This document shows, one piece after another, positions 1 to 9,491 of a stretch of DNA of 58,997 nucleotides. Source of the DNA: Rheinheimera riviphila (GTDB lineage Bacteria; Pseudomonadota; Gammaproteobacteria; Enterobacterales; Alteromonadaceae); assembly GCF_004005945.1 (NCBI RefSeq), contig NZ_SACS01000025.1, positions 1 to 58,997 of the forward strand. The letters run 5' to 3'. Position 1 is the first letter of the stretch; each line of letters starts with the position of its first letter. The notes below the pieces were generated by a model. It ran no database searches and was not told where the DNA came from. It was given only the letters and a program-made list of their open reading frames with translations. The translations under genes and the position numbers were made by a program.

Positions 1-7
1 TTTCTGC

Positions 8-82
8 AGGGGTATAGCCAAGCGGTAAGGCAGCGGGTTTTGATCCCGCCATTCTGGGGTTCGAATCCCTGTACCCCTGCCA
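8..82 (+). tRNA. tRNA-Gln (anticodon TTG)
   Basis: A complete 75-nt cloverleaf with encoded CCA. The acceptor strand AGGGGTA at 8-14 pairs with TACCCCT at 72-78, followed by G79 and CCA at 80-82. The anticodon loop reads TTTTGAT, so the anticodon is TTG, which decodes CAA as glutamine. The T arm carries GGTTCGAATCC. A terminator follows directly, so this is the last or only tRNA of its transcript. In E. coli ubiF also lies beside a tRNA cluster containing glutamine tRNAs, so the neighbourhood is conserved. Confidence 0.97.
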
Positions 83-91
83 TTTTTTGAT

Positions 92-120
92 AACCCAGCT
101 TCGGCTGGGTTTTCTTTTTT
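92..120 (+). terminator. Rho-independent terminator of tRNA-Gln
   Basis: AACCCAGC-TTCG-GCTGGGTT is an 8-bp stem with a UUCG tetraloop, followed by TTTCTTTTTT. It lacks a T-tract in the opposite direction, so it serves the tRNA on the plus strand rather than ubiF. Confidence 0.93.
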
Positions 121-136
121 CTGCGCCAGATGAATT

Positions 137-170
137 GAGCCCAGTTATTTGAGCCCAGTTATTTGAGCCC
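137..170. repeat. 14-bp tandem repeat across the ubiF stop codon
   Basis: GAGCCCAGTTATTT occurs at 137-150 and again at 151-164, followed by the partial copy GAGCCC at 165-170. The ubiF stop codon (complement of TTA at 159-161) lies inside the second copy, so the end of the gene has been duplicated downstream. The period is not a multiple of three. Confidence 0.9.
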
Positions 171-1334
171 TGCAGCATAAGCACCGACCCAGGCTTTTAA
201 CGGCCCGGCATTGGCGGCGAGCGTTAATCCTGCTTTGCGGGCGAATCGAAATAGCGGTGATGTGCTGCTAAATAGCTGATAAAAACCGTCCATCGCCGAC
301 ATCATTAATAAATTCGCGTTTTTACGTTGTTGCTCGTATTTGGCCAGCAATGCTGCATTTGCTGGATCTTCGCCAGCAGCCACTGCCGCCAGCACCAGCT
401 CTGCCAACACTTTTGCATCGGCAAAGCCTAAGTTTACGCCCTGCCCGGCTAACGGATTAATGGTATGCGCCGCATCGCCGACCAGCACCACTCTGCCGGC
501 GCTATATCTGTTGGCATGCATCCGGGTTAATGGAAACCAGCCTTGTTGCAGCACTTTCACTTTGCCGAGTTTTTCTGGAAAATGTTGCTGAATTTGCTGC
601 GCCAGTTCGGTGGAATTAAGCGCCGCCAACTGCTTGACCCGTATCTGACTGTCGTACCAGACCAAAGATCCCATAGCGCCGGGCAAAGGTAAAAATGCCC
701 GGGGTCCTTGTTCGGTAAATTGCTGCCAGGTGATGTCTTGTTGTGGATATTCAGTTTCAACTGTTGCCACTAAACAACCTTGTTGATACTGCCAGCCATT
801 ACTACCAATGCCAGCCAAAGTTCGTAGCTGCGAAGTACCGCCGTCGGCCGCAATCAATAACCGGCCCCGGATTTCACCAAATTCCTGCGTCTGCAGGCTG
901 GCATAGCCAGGTTCTTGCTGCAGTGAAACAATGGTCGCCGGACAAAATACCGTCAGTTCTTTCGGGAACTGCTGCCACAAGGCCGCCTGAATTTGATTAT
1001 TTTCAATAATATGGCCAAGATGCGGTTGCTTAATTTCTTCGGCGGTAAAGGTCAATTCGGCACCAGTTACCTTGCCGTCCGTTGCTTCAAACGCCTGCAA
1101 CCGCTGATAAGGACAAAGCCGCTGTACAGGAATGGCCTGAAAGGCACCAAGTTCGGTCAGCCATTGTTCGCTGCGCCGGTTAATCGCGCTGACCCGCAGA
1201 TCAACAGGTGCATCTGGCGCAAGCTTAGGTGCAACCGTTTTTTCCAATAGCGCAACTTTGAGCCCGCTTTGACTAAACTTCAACGCCAGCGACGCCCCGA
1301 CCATGCCCCCACCGACGATTATCACATCAAACAC
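159..1334 (-). CDS. ubiF: 2-octaprenyl-3-methyl-6-methoxy-1,4-benzoquinol hydroxylase
   Basis: A 391-aa FAD-dependent aromatic hydroxylase of the UbiH/UbiF/UbiI family, which hydroxylates the quinone ring in ubiquinone synthesis using O2 and NAD(P)H. The N-terminal dinucleotide-binding motif VGGGMVGASLAL lies at about residues 7-18. The second FAD motif, GDAAHTINPLAGQGVNLGF, is at 286-304. Length and local phrases such as TWQQFTEQGPRAFLPL and SLVWYDS resemble E. coli UbiF more than UbiH or UbiI as I recall them. The start is GTG at 1334, preceded by AAGGTG five bases upstream, and gives the expected start one strand before the FAD motif. It is monocistronic here, convergent with tRNA-Gln. The assignment among the three paralogues is the main uncertainty. 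Confidence 0.87.
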   Translation of the reverse strand: MFDVIIVGGGMVGASLALKFSQSGLKVALLEKTVAPKLAPDAPVDLRVSAINRRSEQWLTELGAFQAIPVQRLCPYQRLQAFEATDGKVTGAELTFTAEEIKQPHLGHIIENNQIQAALWQQFPKELTVFCPATIVSLQQEPGYASLQTQEFGEIRGRLLIAADGGTSQLRTLAGIGSNGWQYQQGCLVATVETEYPQQDITWQQFTEQGPRAFLPLPGAMGSLVWYDSQIRVKQLAALNSTELAQQIQQHFPEKLGKVKVLQQGWFPLTRMHANRYSAGRVVLVGDAAHTINPLAGQGVNLGFADAKVLAELVLAAVAAGEDPANAALLAKYEQQRKNANLLMMSAMDGFYQLFSSTSPLFRFARKAGLTLAANAGPLKAWVGAYAAGLK

Positions 1335-1522
1335 GGCTGCACCTTTTAAAAATTCTGGATTGATGAACTGCTGTAACCAGCAACATTCTGTCTGGCATTC
1401 TAACCGAGAATAAGCGGCCTACTGCCGGGCCGGATCAAATTAATCGGTAATTTTCACCAACGCTGAAAGAAATCGCCACCCTACTCGTTCTTATGGCCAC
1501 TTCTACTGACTAAGGATTTTCA

Positions 1523-2185
1523 ATGACCATCTTCCAAAAAACCACCAGGTTGCTCGCTCTGAGCTTTTTTTCCGCGACGACATTTTTCGCCACAGCCGCC
1601 GACATCGCCACGAGCCCGGACATTGCCCAAAGCCCCGAAACAGTGCGGCCGTTATTAAACGGCATGACAGTGCCAGCGATTTCGGTGCTGGATCAAGCAG
1701 GCAAAACCGTTGATTTAACCGCAACCATCAAGCAAAAACCAACGGTGCTGGTATTTTACCGCGGCGGCTGGTGCCCCTATTGCAATACGCAGCTTGCTGG
1801 CCTGCAGCAAGTCGAAGACGAATTTGCCAAGCTTGGTTATCAGATTATTGCCATCAGCCCGGAAGCGCCGCTAGCTGTAAGCAAATCGCAGCAATCGACC
1901 AAAGACGTAGCTTTAAGTTATAGGCTGTTGTCCGATGAACAACTCAGTGCCGCCAAAGCCTTTGGTATCGCTTATTACCTGGATGCCAAAACCACGGCTT
2001 TATATAAAGGCAGTTATGGCATTAACTTAACCTATGACAGCACTGGCCAGGCGGTGCTGCCGGCACCCGCGGTCTATGTGCTGAATGAAAAAGCTGAAGT
2101 GCAGTTTAGTTATGTCCATATCAACTATAAAACCAGGTTGCAGCCGGAATTACTGTTGTTAGCCGCGAAATTAGCGAAAGGTTGA
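1523..2185 (+). CDS. Periplasmic peroxiredoxin-like protein (AhpC/TSA family)
   Basis: A 220-aa thioredoxin-fold protein. Residues 1-26 look like a Sec signal peptide (basic start, LLALSFF core, likely cut after ATA), so the protein acts in the periplasm. The redox site is GGWCPYC with cysteines at about 84 and 87, placed after the VLVFYRGG strand as in peroxiredoxin-like AhpC/TSA proteins. A CxxC pair is typical of the peroxiredoxin-like subgroup rather than classic 2-Cys enzymes. It probably reduces peroxides or disulfides; the substrate is unknown. The start ATG has TAAGGA about eight bases upstream. It stands alone between ubiF (divergent) and aguB. Confidence 0.85.
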   Translation: MTIFQKTTRLLALSFFSATTFFATAADIATSPDIAQSPETVRPLLNGMTVPAISVLDQAGKTVDLTATIKQKPTVLVFYRGGWCPYCNTQLAGLQQVEDEFAKLGYQIIAISPEAPLAVSKSQQSTKDVALSYRLLSDEQLSAAKAFGIAYYLDAKTTALYKGSYGINLTYDSTGQAVLPAPAVYVLNEKAEVQFSYVHINYKTRLQPELLLLAAKLAKG

Positions 2186-2195
2186 TCCAGCAACA

Positions 2196-2232
2196 CGGTT
2201 TCAGCGGGCAGCGTTGTTGTCCACTGAAACCG
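2196..2232 (+). terminator. Inverted repeat, possible terminator of the peroxiredoxin gene
   Basis: CGGTTTCAGCGG at 2196-2207 pairs with CCACTGAAACCG at 2221-2232, with one mismatch and a 13-nt loop. It begins eleven bases after the stop codon. No T-run follows, so it may instead stabilise the 3' end. Confidence 0.5.
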
Positions 2233-2474
2233 CAATTCCCGCATAAAAACCCCATCTTTATTCAGATATCCCACATAACAATTCCCAGCTGATTCAATCA
2301 GCTGCCAAAGCCAAAGCTGTCACTAAAAATGCGTTGACGTGCGGCGAAAAATCCGGCATTTTGCGCGCCCTATCCCCTTTAGCCTTATCTTGACTACAGC
2401 AGAAGTTTTGCCGTGTGCAGCGTTTATGGCTAAAGTAATGTTTTCTTTTTTCCTTTTGCTTTGGAGAATGTTGC

Positions 2475-3365
2475 ATGCGTAACGTCACAGTTGCCGCCAC
2501 CCAGATGATTGGTGGCTGGAATGTCGAAGAAAATATCGCCCGTGGCGAAAAACTGGTACGTGAAGCGGCCAGCCAGGGTGCACAAATTATCCTGTTACAG
2601 GAACTGTTTGAACGTAACTACTTCTGCCAGAAGCAAAAACCTGATTATCTGAATTTCGCCGTGCCGCTGGAAGAAAACGCTGCCTTTTTGCATTTCCAGA
2701 ACATCGCCAAAGAACTGAAAGTGGTGCTGCCAATCAGCTTTTATGAGCGCGCCGGCAACTGCCTGTACAACAGCGTGGCGGTGGTGGATGCCGACGGTTC
2801 TTACCTGGGCACTTACCGCAAAAGCCATATTCCGGATGGCCCTGGTTACAGCGAAAAATACTATTTCACCCCAGGCGACACCGGTTTTAAAGTTTGGGAT
2901 ACCGCTTATGCCAAAATCGGCATCGGTATTTGCTGGGATCAGTGGTTCCCGGAATGTGCCCGCAGCATGGCACTGATGGGTGCAGAACTGTTGTTCTACC
3001 CAACGGCTATCGGTAGCGAACCACATGACCCAACTATTTCATCGCGCGACCACTGGCAACGCACGCAGCAAGGCCATGCCGCTGCCAACTTAGTGCCGCT
3101 GATTGCGTCCAACCGGATTGGTACTGAAAGTGAAGACGATTTCTCCATCACTTTCTATGGCAGTTCCTTTATTGCCGACCAATCTGGTGCCAAAGTGCAA
3201 GAAGCGGATGAAGTGAGCGAAGCAGTGCTGGTGCACACCTTTGATTTAGACGCGCTGGCGCATATCCGCCGCAGCTGGGGGGTGTTCCGTGACCGTCGCA
3301 TCGATATCTTCGATACGCTACTCACCAAAGATGGCAAAACCACGCCAACCGCAGGTAAAAACTAA
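2475..3365 (+). CDS. aguB: N-carbamoylputrescine amidase
   Basis: A 296-aa carbon-nitrogen hydrolase (nitrilase superfamily) that splits N-carbamoylputrescine into putrescine, CO2 and ammonia in the cytoplasm. The Glu-Lys-Cys triad is visible: E43 in LLQELFER, K116 in [12 protein letters not shown] and C153 in [17 protein letters not shown] and [10 protein letters not shown] are typical of AguB. The start ATG is preceded by TTTGGAGAATGTTGC. The next gene begins one base after the stop codon, and it encodes the enzyme for the previous step, so the two form an operon making putrescine from agmatine. Confidence 0.95.
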   Translation: MRNVTVAATQMIGGWNVEENIARGEKLVREAASQGAQIILLQELFERNYFCQKQKPDYLNFAVPLEENAAFLHFQNIAKELKVVLPISFYERAGNCLYNSVAVVDADGSYLGTYRKSHIPDGPGYSEKYYFTPGDTGFKVWDTAYAKIGIGICWDQWFPECARSMALMGAELLFYPTAIGSEPHDPTISSRDHWQRTQQGHAAANLVPLIASNRIGTESEDDFSITFYGSSFIADQSGAKVQEADEVSEAVLVHTFDLDALAHIRRSWGVFRDRRIDIFDTLLTKDGKTTPTAGKN

Positions 3366-3366
3366 C

Positions 3367-4473
3367 ATGGCCGTGACCTTAACCAGCACTCCACGCGCCG
3401 ATGGTTTTTATATGCCAGCCGAATGGGCGACGCACAAGCAAACCTGGCTGGTATGGCCAGAGCGCACCGATAACTGGCGTTTGGGTGCCAAACCGGCGCA
3501 ACAAGCTTTTACGGCAGTTATTCGCGCCATCGCCCGCTTTGAGCCAGTGACCGTGCTGGCTTCGGCCCGCCAGTTTGCTAATGCACAGGCGCAGCTGAGT
3601 CTTGAAGCGACAAAACACCCGATCCGGGTGATTGAAGTTTCAACCAACGATTCCTGGTGTCGTGACACTGGCCCAACTTTTGTCACTAACGGCACCGAAG
3701 TACGCGGCGTCGACTGGACTTTTAACGCCTGGGGCGGCCTCAACGGCGGCTTGTATTTCCCCTGGGATCTGGATGACCAGGTAGCGCAAAAGGTGTTGAA
3801 TGTTGAAGGCATCGCCCGGTATCGCACCGAAGGTTTTGTGCTGGAAGGCGGCGCTATTCACACCGACGGCGAAGGCACCTTGCTGACCACCGCCGAGTGT
3901 TTGTTAAATGCCAACCGCAACCCGGATCTCACCAAAACCCAAATCGAACAGCAGCTGTCGGATTATTTAGCCATCGATAAAGTGATTTGGCTCGAAGATG
4001 GCATCTTTAACGACGAGACCGATGGCCACGTCGACAATATGTGCTGTTTTGTCCGCCCGGGTGAAGTACTGCTAGCCTGGACTGACGACAAGTCTGACCC
4101 ACAATACGCCCGCTCCAAAGCGGCACTGGAAGTGTTGGAAAACAGCACTGATGCCAAAGGCCGCAAGTTTATTATTCATAAACTACCGGTTCCAGGCCCG
4201 TTACTGGCCAAAGCTGAAGAATACGCCTCAGTCGATTTAACCGGTGCTGCCACGCCGCGGGAAGCCGAAGCGCGTTTAGCCGGCTCTTACATCAATTTTT
4301 ATTTATGTAATGGCGGTCTGGTATTGCCGACTTTTGACGATCCGATGGACGCAGTTGCGGTGGACATTTTGGCGAAAGTCTTCCCACAACATCAAATCGT
4401 CACCGTGCCTGGGCGGGAAATTCTGCTTGGCGGCGGTAATGTACACTGCATTACCCAGCAACAGCCTGCATAA
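3367..4473 (+). CDS. aguA: Agmatine deiminase (agmatine iminohydrolase)
   Basis: A 368-aa peptidylarginine-deiminase-type enzyme converting agmatine to N-carbamoylputrescine and ammonia. The reading frame stays open to 3289, but ATG at 3367 is chosen because it follows the aguB stop by one base, has AGGT about ten bases upstream, and begins just before the conserved [19 protein letters not shown] block. The nucleophile is C361 in GGGNVHC near the C-terminus. WCRDTGP and DGHVDNM carry the substrate and acid/base residues. Together with aguB it forms the two-step arginine-decarboxylase route to putrescine; no speA is seen in this window. Confidence 0.95.
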   Translation: MAVTLTSTPRADGFYMPAEWATHKQTWLVWPERTDNWRLGAKPAQQAFTAVIRAIARFEPVTVLASARQFANAQAQLSLEATKHPIRVIEVSTNDSWCRDTGPTFVTNGTEVRGVDWTFNAWGGLNGGLYFPWDLDDQVAQKVLNVEGIARYRTEGFVLEGGAIHTDGEGTLLTTAECLLNANRNPDLTKTQIEQQLSDYLAIDKVIWLEDGIFNDETDGHVDNMCCFVRPGEVLLAWTDDKSDPQYARSKAALEVLENSTDAKGRKFIIHKLPVPGPLLAKAEEYASVDLTGAATPREAEARLAGSYINFYLCNGGLVLPTFDDPMDAVAVDILAKVFPQHQIVTVPGREILLGGGNVHCITQQQPA

Positions 4474-4489
4474 AACCCGCATAAAACCT
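4468..4489. repeat. 11-bp tandem repeat across the aguA stop codon
   Basis: GCATAAAACCC at 4468-4478 is followed at once by GCATAAAACCT at 4479-4489. The aguA stop codon TAA (4471-4473) is inside the first copy. Confidence 0.85.
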
Positions 4490-4503
4490 CCCAGAAAAAG
4501 GTG

Positions 4504-4527
4504 AAAGTGGCATCAGTCGCCACTTTT
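4504..4527 (+). terminator. Probable terminator of aguBA
   Basis: AAAGTGGC at 4504-4511 pairs perfectly with GCCACTTT at 4519-4526 around a 7-nt loop. The T-tract is only four bases long, so termination may be weak. Confidence 0.6.
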
Positions 4528-4786
4528 GCCTCACTTCAGTCATTCTCTGTTCCCATTCTTAGGCACTATCACAGCCTAATTTAACTTAAACAGCTGAATA
4601 AAATCACGATTACTACGGCTGTCATTAAGCGCATACAAAATACGCGGTTAATTTTTACGCACTTGGTTTGCCCACATAAAATTACATATGGAAATCAAAT
4701 TCATTATGGTGGTAGCATCCCGACGCATTTTAAAGCAATTTTATTACATTTTTAACCAAAACAGATAAAAGTATCCAAGGAACTGT
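4528..4786 (+). other. A+T-rich intergenic region upstream of the S8 protease
   Basis: About 260 bases without an ORF, clearly richer in A+T than the flanking genes. It must hold the protease promoter, but no pair of -35/-10 boxes stands out enough to call. The only firm signal is the Shine-Dalgarno AAGGAA ending six bases before the ATG at 4787. Confidence 0.5.
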
Positions 4787-7057
4787 ATGCAACTTGTAAG
4801 AAGATCGATGCTATCAGCCGCAGTTTTGCTGGCATTAACCGCTTGTAATGGCAATAAAGATAACAATATTGGCCCAAATACGGCTTCCTCTGCTATTAGC
4901 GGTACCAAAATGTGGCTCCCGGTACAGGGCAGCTTTAAAGCATCTGATGCTAACAATGATGCTCTTACCATTACTTCTATCAGTGAAGGTACTGCGAACA
5001 TTTCTGCTCAGAATGGTGTTTATCAACTCAGCAACGGCACCTTGGCAGTGAATGGTCTGAATTTTGTGTTCACACCAACCAAAAATACCGCAACCAGCAT
5101 CACTTTTACCGTATCTGATGGTGAGTTACGTAATTCCGGAACAGTTTCAATCGCTGCAGCTGCTGGCGATCCATTGCAATCACAACAATGGGCACTGAAA
5201 AATACCGGTCAACGTGCTTACTCATTAGGCGAATCTGCTTTGGCGTACATGGTTGATCTCTATAAGAGTATTGGTCAGGACGAAGCTACCGCCAAAAAAT
5301 CAGCCGCAGCTCAATTCGCCAAATGGGAACAAGTGTTAGTACCTGGTCAGGATATGAACGTGCCAGCTGCTTACGCACTGGGCGCCACCGGCCAAAACAC
5401 CATTGCAGTGGTCGTCGATTCAGGTCTGGAACTGGCACACGAAGATTTAGAAGCAAACATTCTGCCGAATCGGTCACTGAACTTTATTGCCAACGTTGCC
5501 AAACCAACAGATCCAAGCCCAACATCAGCTCGTGGTGACCATGGCACCAGCGTTGCCGGACTTATCGCCGCCGTAGGCTGGAATGGTAAAGGCGGTCACG
5601 GTGTGGCGCCGGACACAAAATTAATTGGCATGAACTATTTGTCTGCTCAGACCGATCTGGCCTATTTCCTGTCCCATGGCATTCCAGGCAGCGGTATTGA
5701 ATCATCAGAGCCTTTAGCCGTGTTTAACCGCAGCTACGGTATAACCCACCCTGGTGCTCTGGAATATGATGTGCTGGACGAAGCCGTTCAACAATTTTCT
5801 TCGGTTGAACTTCGTAACGGCAAAGGCGCAGTCAACACTAAATCCAGTGGCAACAGTTTCCGCAGTGGCAGCCGTGAAAACAACCTGTGCTCCGCCAACG
5901 GTGCCAGAACACTTGGTTTAACTTGCTATAACGGCAATATGGAACCATCGCAGGCGACGCCGTACTACATTTCGATTGGTTCGGTTAATTCTGATGGCAA
6001 ACACACCAGCTATTCTACTGCGGGCGCCAACCTGTTTGTCGCTGCGCCATCAGGCGAATATGGTGATACAGCACCGGCCATGGTGACAACCGATCAGATG
6101 ACGTGTTTACGTGGTTATTCAAGCTTTGCTAATGCTGATTATTTTGACACTGTGATCACTGGTGAACCAGGTTACTTTGCTGCATGGTACCCGTTTAACA
6201 CCCCTGGTCATGATGACAACCCAAGTTGTAATTATACCTCCAGCTTCAATGGTACTTCATCCGCAGCACCAAACGCCGCAGGTGTCATCGCCTTGATGCT
6301 GTCGGCAAATCCAAACCTGAGCTACCGTGATGTGAAACATATTCTGGCAGCCAGCAGCAGCAAAGTGGATCCAACCAATGCCAAGGTTAAACTAACTTTA
6401 GCGGACGGCGAATTTGTCGCACATGACGGCTGGGTTAAAAATAAAGCCGGCTTTGAGCACAATAACTATTACGGTTTTGGCCGCGTTAATGCTGGTAAAG
6501 CGGTGGAACTGGCAAAAGCTTACACCCGGAATCTGGGTGAGCTGAAGATGTCCGCCTGGGTTGCTGCTGCTCAACCACTGGCACTGCCGGTACCGGATAA
6601 CTCGGTCACTGGTGCCGAAATCAGTATCGAAATCGCTGATGATATTACGCTGGAAGGTGCGCAGTTCAAATTTAACGTGCTGAATGACGAGATGACTTTA
6701 GCTGTAAATGCGCAAAATCAGCTGTACAAAGAGTTTCACACTACTGCAGGTATCGATCTGGCGATTGAAGTGACTTCACCACAAGGAACCCGCAGTGTCC
6801 TGCTGAGTTCTAAACAAGCACTGGTGATGCCAGCTGCCGGTGAACTTTACTACCAACGGCATATCCTGAAAGATCATGTGTTTCTTTCGAACGCATTTTT
6901 TGGTGAAAAAGCTAAAGGTACCTGGAAAATCAAAGTATTGGATGCAAATGGTACAGACATTAATGCCACAGGCGGCATCCTGAATACCAAAGGCTATCTG
7001 AATAACAAGCAGCCAAGTGTCGTTACCAGCGCAGCTGTCCGGGTATTTGGCAATTAA
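4787..7057 (+). CDS. Kexin-like S8 serine protease lipoprotein with C-terminal P domain
   Basis: A 756-aa secreted subtilase. The signal peptide ends in the lipobox LTAC with lipidated C20; the following Asn favours outer-membrane sorting. Residues about 40-125 form a cadherin/Ig-like beta domain ending in FTVSDGE. The catalytic domain, about 130-585, opens with QQWALKNTGQ and holds D211 (VVVDSGLELAHEDLE), H252 (GDHGTSVAG), a likely oxyanion N356 and S491 (FNGTSSAAP). The last 165 residues resemble the proprotein convertase P domain (AFFGEKAKGTWKIKVLDANG). The stop TAA overlaps the ATG of the next gene (TAATG), implying translational coupling. The order protease plus small secreted partner matches Aeromonas ASP and its chaperone ORF2. 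The lipid anchor and Ig-like domain are not part of ASP as I know it. Confidence 0.88.
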   Translation: MQLVRRSMLSAAVLLALTACNGNKDNNIGPNTASSAISGTKMWLPVQGSFKASDANNDALTITSISEGTANISAQNGVYQLSNGTLAVNGLNFVFTPTKNTATSITFTVSDGELRNSGTVSIAAAAGDPLQSQQWALKNTGQRAYSLGESALAYMVDLYKSIGQDEATAKKSAAAQFAKWEQVLVPGQDMNVPAAYALGATGQNTIAVVVDSGLELAHEDLEANILPNRSLNFIANVAKPTDPSPTSARGDHGTSVAGLIAAVGWNGKGGHGVAPDTKLIGMNYLSAQTDLAYFLSHGIPGSGIESSEPLAVFNRSYGITHPGALEYDVLDEAVQQFSSVELRNGKGAVNTKSSGNSFRSGSRENNLCSANGARTLGLTCYNGNMEPSQATPYYISIGSVNSDGKHTSYSTAGANLFVAAPSGEYGDTAPAMVTTDQMTCLRGYSSFANADYFDTVITGEPGYFAAWYPFNTPGHDDNPSCNYTSSFNGTSSAAPNAAGVIALMLSANPNLSYRDVKHILAASSSKVDPTNAKVKLTLADGEFVAHDGWVKNKAGFEHNNYYGFGRVNAGKAVELAKAYTRNLGELKMSAWVAAAQPLALPVPDNSVTGAEISIEIADDITLEGAQFKFNVLNDEMTLAVNAQNQLYKEFHTTAGIDLAIEVTSPQGTRSVLLSSKQALVMPAAGELYYQRHILKDHVFLSNAFFGEKAKGTWKIKVLDANGTDINATGGILNTKGYLNNKQPSVVTSAAVRVFGN

Positions 7058-7572
7058 TGAGTGGAATGAATCAGATGAAATTATCAACTTTATTACTGGC
7101 AACTTTGGTTGCATCTACCACACCACTTGCACTGGCTCAAACGGCTGAGTCTGAGCCACAAACGACGTTTGGCGTTTATCAGATCCAACCAGGCCTGGTC
7201 GCTGTGACGGCACAGAACCACACCGATGGACAAGTTGTAGAAAATGTTGGTGCGATGCAAGTGATCAACGCCCAACAACCTGCGGCCACCAACACCGTAC
7301 AAACGAATGCAGTTGTTCGTAATGTGCTGAGCGGCGAACTGGCCGTGGTGACAGGTCGCATCAGCGTACTGAGCAACGATGCCGCCGCAGTCAAAGCTGC
7401 AGCCACCCGTCTGGGTCTGAAACAGTTACACAGTTTCAATAAAGGACAGGTGCTGGTTCTGCAAGCGAGCGCCAATGCCGATTTGTTAGCACTGACCGCA
7501 GCACTGAAACAAGTAGCTGGCGTGAGCAAAGTTAAACTTGACGTACTTGAAAACAAACAAGAAGCGCATTAA
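7057..7572 (+). CDS. Small secreted partner of the S8 protease (ORF2-like chaperone candidate)
   Basis: Up to 171 aa with a Sec signal peptide (MKLSTLLLATLVASTTPLALAQ). Three in-frame ATGs are possible: 7057 (overlapping the protease stop), 7066 and 7075; the one at 7075 gives the most typical signal peptide and has GTGGA upstream. The mature part has an alternating strand/helix pattern (LAVVTGRISVLSNDAAAVKAAATRLG ... GQVLVLQASANADLLALTAALKQVAGVSKVKL split across two halves), reminiscent of the ferredoxin-like fold of subtilase propeptides (inhibitor I9). It has no cysteine. From position, coupling and fold I infer an external folding chaperone or inhibitor for the protease, as ORF2 is for Aeromonas ASP. 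Function is not proven by sequence. Confidence 0.7.
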   Translation: MSGMNQMKLSTLLLATLVASTTPLALAQTAESEPQTTFGVYQIQPGLVAVTAQNHTDGQVVENVGAMQVINAQQPAATNTVQTNAVVRNVLSGELAVVTGRISVLSNDAAAVKAAATRLGLKQLHSFNKGQVLVLQASANADLLALTAALKQVAGVSKVKLDVLENKQEAH

Positions 7573-7590
7573 CAGCGCTGAATAGTAAAA

Positions 7591-7621
7591 AACCCCACTG
7601 CGTGCAGTGGGGTTGCTTTTT
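7591..7621 (+). terminator. Terminator of the protease/partner operon
   Basis: AACCCCACTGC-GT-GCAGTGGGGTT is an 11-bp perfect stem followed by GCTTTTT. It lies 19 bases after the stop codon of the partner gene. Confidence 0.92.
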
Positions 7622-7676
7622 GGTGTGTGCTGTCGTTTTTTACGCAGTTTCAGTACTTTTTATAACGTCCGCTGCG

Positions 7677-9491
7677 CTAAGCTTTTGCTTTGGTTTCGCT
7701 GATATATTGCTCAACTACTCTTTGCAAAATCGCAATCGGCATCGAGCCATTTTTCAGCACCACATCATGAAAATCAGTCAGTTTAAACTTGTCACCCAGC
7801 TCAGTTTGCGCTTTGTTGCGCAGCTCAACAATTTTCAGCATGCCAATTTTATACGCACAAGCCTGACCTGGCATCACGATATAACGCTCAATTTCCGCTT
7901 CCACATCTGAAGCGGCCATCCCGGAATTACCGGCCATATATTCAATGGCTTGTTCGCGGGTCCAGCGATGGTGGTGAATACCGGTATCAACCACTAAGCG
8001 GATAGCGCGGAATAATTCATCCTGCAACCGGCCTAAATCACCAAAAGGATCATCCTGATACAATCCACGCTCGGCCATCAACTGTTCGGTATATAACGCC
8101 CAACCTTCGGCATAGACGGTGAACGGCAGAATTTTACGGAAGGTCGGCAAGCCCTCTAGCTCTTGCTGAATAGCAATCTGGAAATGGTGACCAGGAATAC
8201 CTTCATGCACCGCCAGCGTTTTCATACTGAATTTGGGCGTGGCTTTAATATTGTACAAATTGGCGTAAAACACCCCAGGGCGCGAACCATCCATTGCTGG
8301 CGCATTGTAATAAGCGCCTGGCGCGGTTTTTTCACTGAATTCCGGCACCCGTTGCACATCCATATCCGCTTTAGGCCTGATATTAAAAGCGCCGTCTAAA
8401 CGGGTATTGATATCCGCCAACATGGTTTTGTAGTCAGCCAGAATTTGCAGTCGCGCTTCGGCCGTGTCCGGATACAGGAACCTTGGGTCGTCGCCCAAAG
8501 CTTTCATCATCGTTGGCACATGGTTGCCGCTAATGCCTTGCGCCTGTAGTGTGGTCAACATCTGCTGTTGAATACGTGCCACTTCATCCAATCCCAGCTG
8601 ATGAATTTGCGCCGGGGTTAAATCGGTGGTGGTGTGCTCTTTGAGCATATAAGCGTAATAAGCCTCGCCATTGGGTAATTTCCACACGCCATCGTCCGTG
8701 GTGGTTTGTGGCAATAAAGCTTGCAGATATTCGGTTAAATGCTGGTAGCCCGGCAACACCGAGCTTTCAATCGCCGTCGCGACCTTTTGTTTGAGCGCGG
8801 TGGCCGTTTGTGCGTCAATGCCTTCGATGGCATCAACTTTACCGGCAAAGTGTTTATATAACAGCTGCTGATCAACCGGGCCAGCGGTAAACCCCTGCAT
8901 CTCTGCCAGTACTTTTTCCAGTACAAAGCGCGGTGGGATCACGCCTTTATTGGCCCTGATCTGTAAATCTTCCACCACCTGCAAAAACACCCGGTTAAAT
9001 TGCTCCAATCGAGCAATGTAATGTTCGGCGTCCGTTAAATCGTGCAGCGGATGGCTGTTGACCATAAAGTTTGGCAGCGAATTTTGCACACCAAATAACT
9101 GGTTCACCGGATAACCATGGTAACGCCACTGCTCGCCATCAGCACCGTGCGCCATAAACCATTCCAGCATGTCGTAACTGAGTTTTTCCTGCTCTGACAT
9201 GGCGTTACGATCATATTGGCGCAACGTGGCTAAATCAGCTTTCAGTTTGGCTTGTTGTGCGTCGCCAGCTTGCTGCGAGCGGTCGTCCAATTTCGCGTTG
9301 TGGCTTCGAATGCCAAGACTTTCCAGCATCCGTAATTGCGTCAGCAGTTCCGGGCTTTCTAAGCCAAATTCCAGAAATACCCGCTCATAAAACACCCGGC
9401 TGGAAAAGGGTTTAAACCAAATTGCATTCACTGCCAGCACGGTGATTGCTGCCAAAATCAGCAGAAAAATTCTTAGTACCCACTTACCCAT
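7677..9491 (-). CDS. DUF885 family membrane-anchored putative metallopeptidase
   Basis: A 604-aa protein of the DUF885 family. The frame is open to 9524, but ATG at 9491 is preferred because AGGAAACG lies just upstream and the following residues form a single N-terminal transmembrane or signal-anchor helix (WVLRIFLLILAAITVLAVNAI). The key motif is HEGIPGHH at about residue 429, followed by YAEGWALYTEQL; family members are thought to be zinc carboxypeptidase-like enzymes, with the HExxxHH-type motif binding metal. Most of the chain is probably periplasmic. It is transcribed alone, divergent from ppiC. The substrate is unknown. Confidence 0.87.
   Translation of the reverse strand: MGKWVLRIFLLILAAITVLAVNAIWFKPFSSRVFYERVFLEFGLESPELLTQLRMLESLGIRSHNAKLDDRSQQAGDAQQAKLKADLATLRQYDRNAMSEQEKLSYDMLEWFMAHGADGEQWRYHGYPVNQLFGVQNSLPNFMVNSHPLHDLTDAEHYIARLEQFNRVFLQVVEDLQIRANKGVIPPRFVLEKVLAEMQGFTAGPVDQQLLYKHFAGKVDAIEGIDAQTATALKQKVATAIESSVLPGYQHLTEYLQALLPQTTTDDGVWKLPNGEAYYAYMLKEHTTTDLTPAQIHQLGLDEVARIQQQMLTTLQAQGISGNHVPTMMKALGDDPRFLYPDTAEARLQILADYKTMLADINTRLDGAFNIRPKADMDVQRVPEFSEKTAPGAYYNAPAMDGSRPGVFYANLYNIKATPKFSMKTLAVHEGIPGHHFQIAIQQELEGLPTFRKILPFTVYAEGWALYTEQLMAERGLYQDDPFGDLGRLQDELFRAIRLVVDTGIHHHRWTREQAIEYMAGNSGMAASDVEAEIERYIVMPGQACAYKIGMLKIVELRNKAQTELGDKFKLTDFHDVVLKNGSMPIAILQRVVEQYISETKAKA

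Noticed and set aside
3289-3366. Extension of aguA into aguB
   Set aside because: The frame is open by chance inside aguB; ATG at 3367 has the ribosome site and the family N-terminus.
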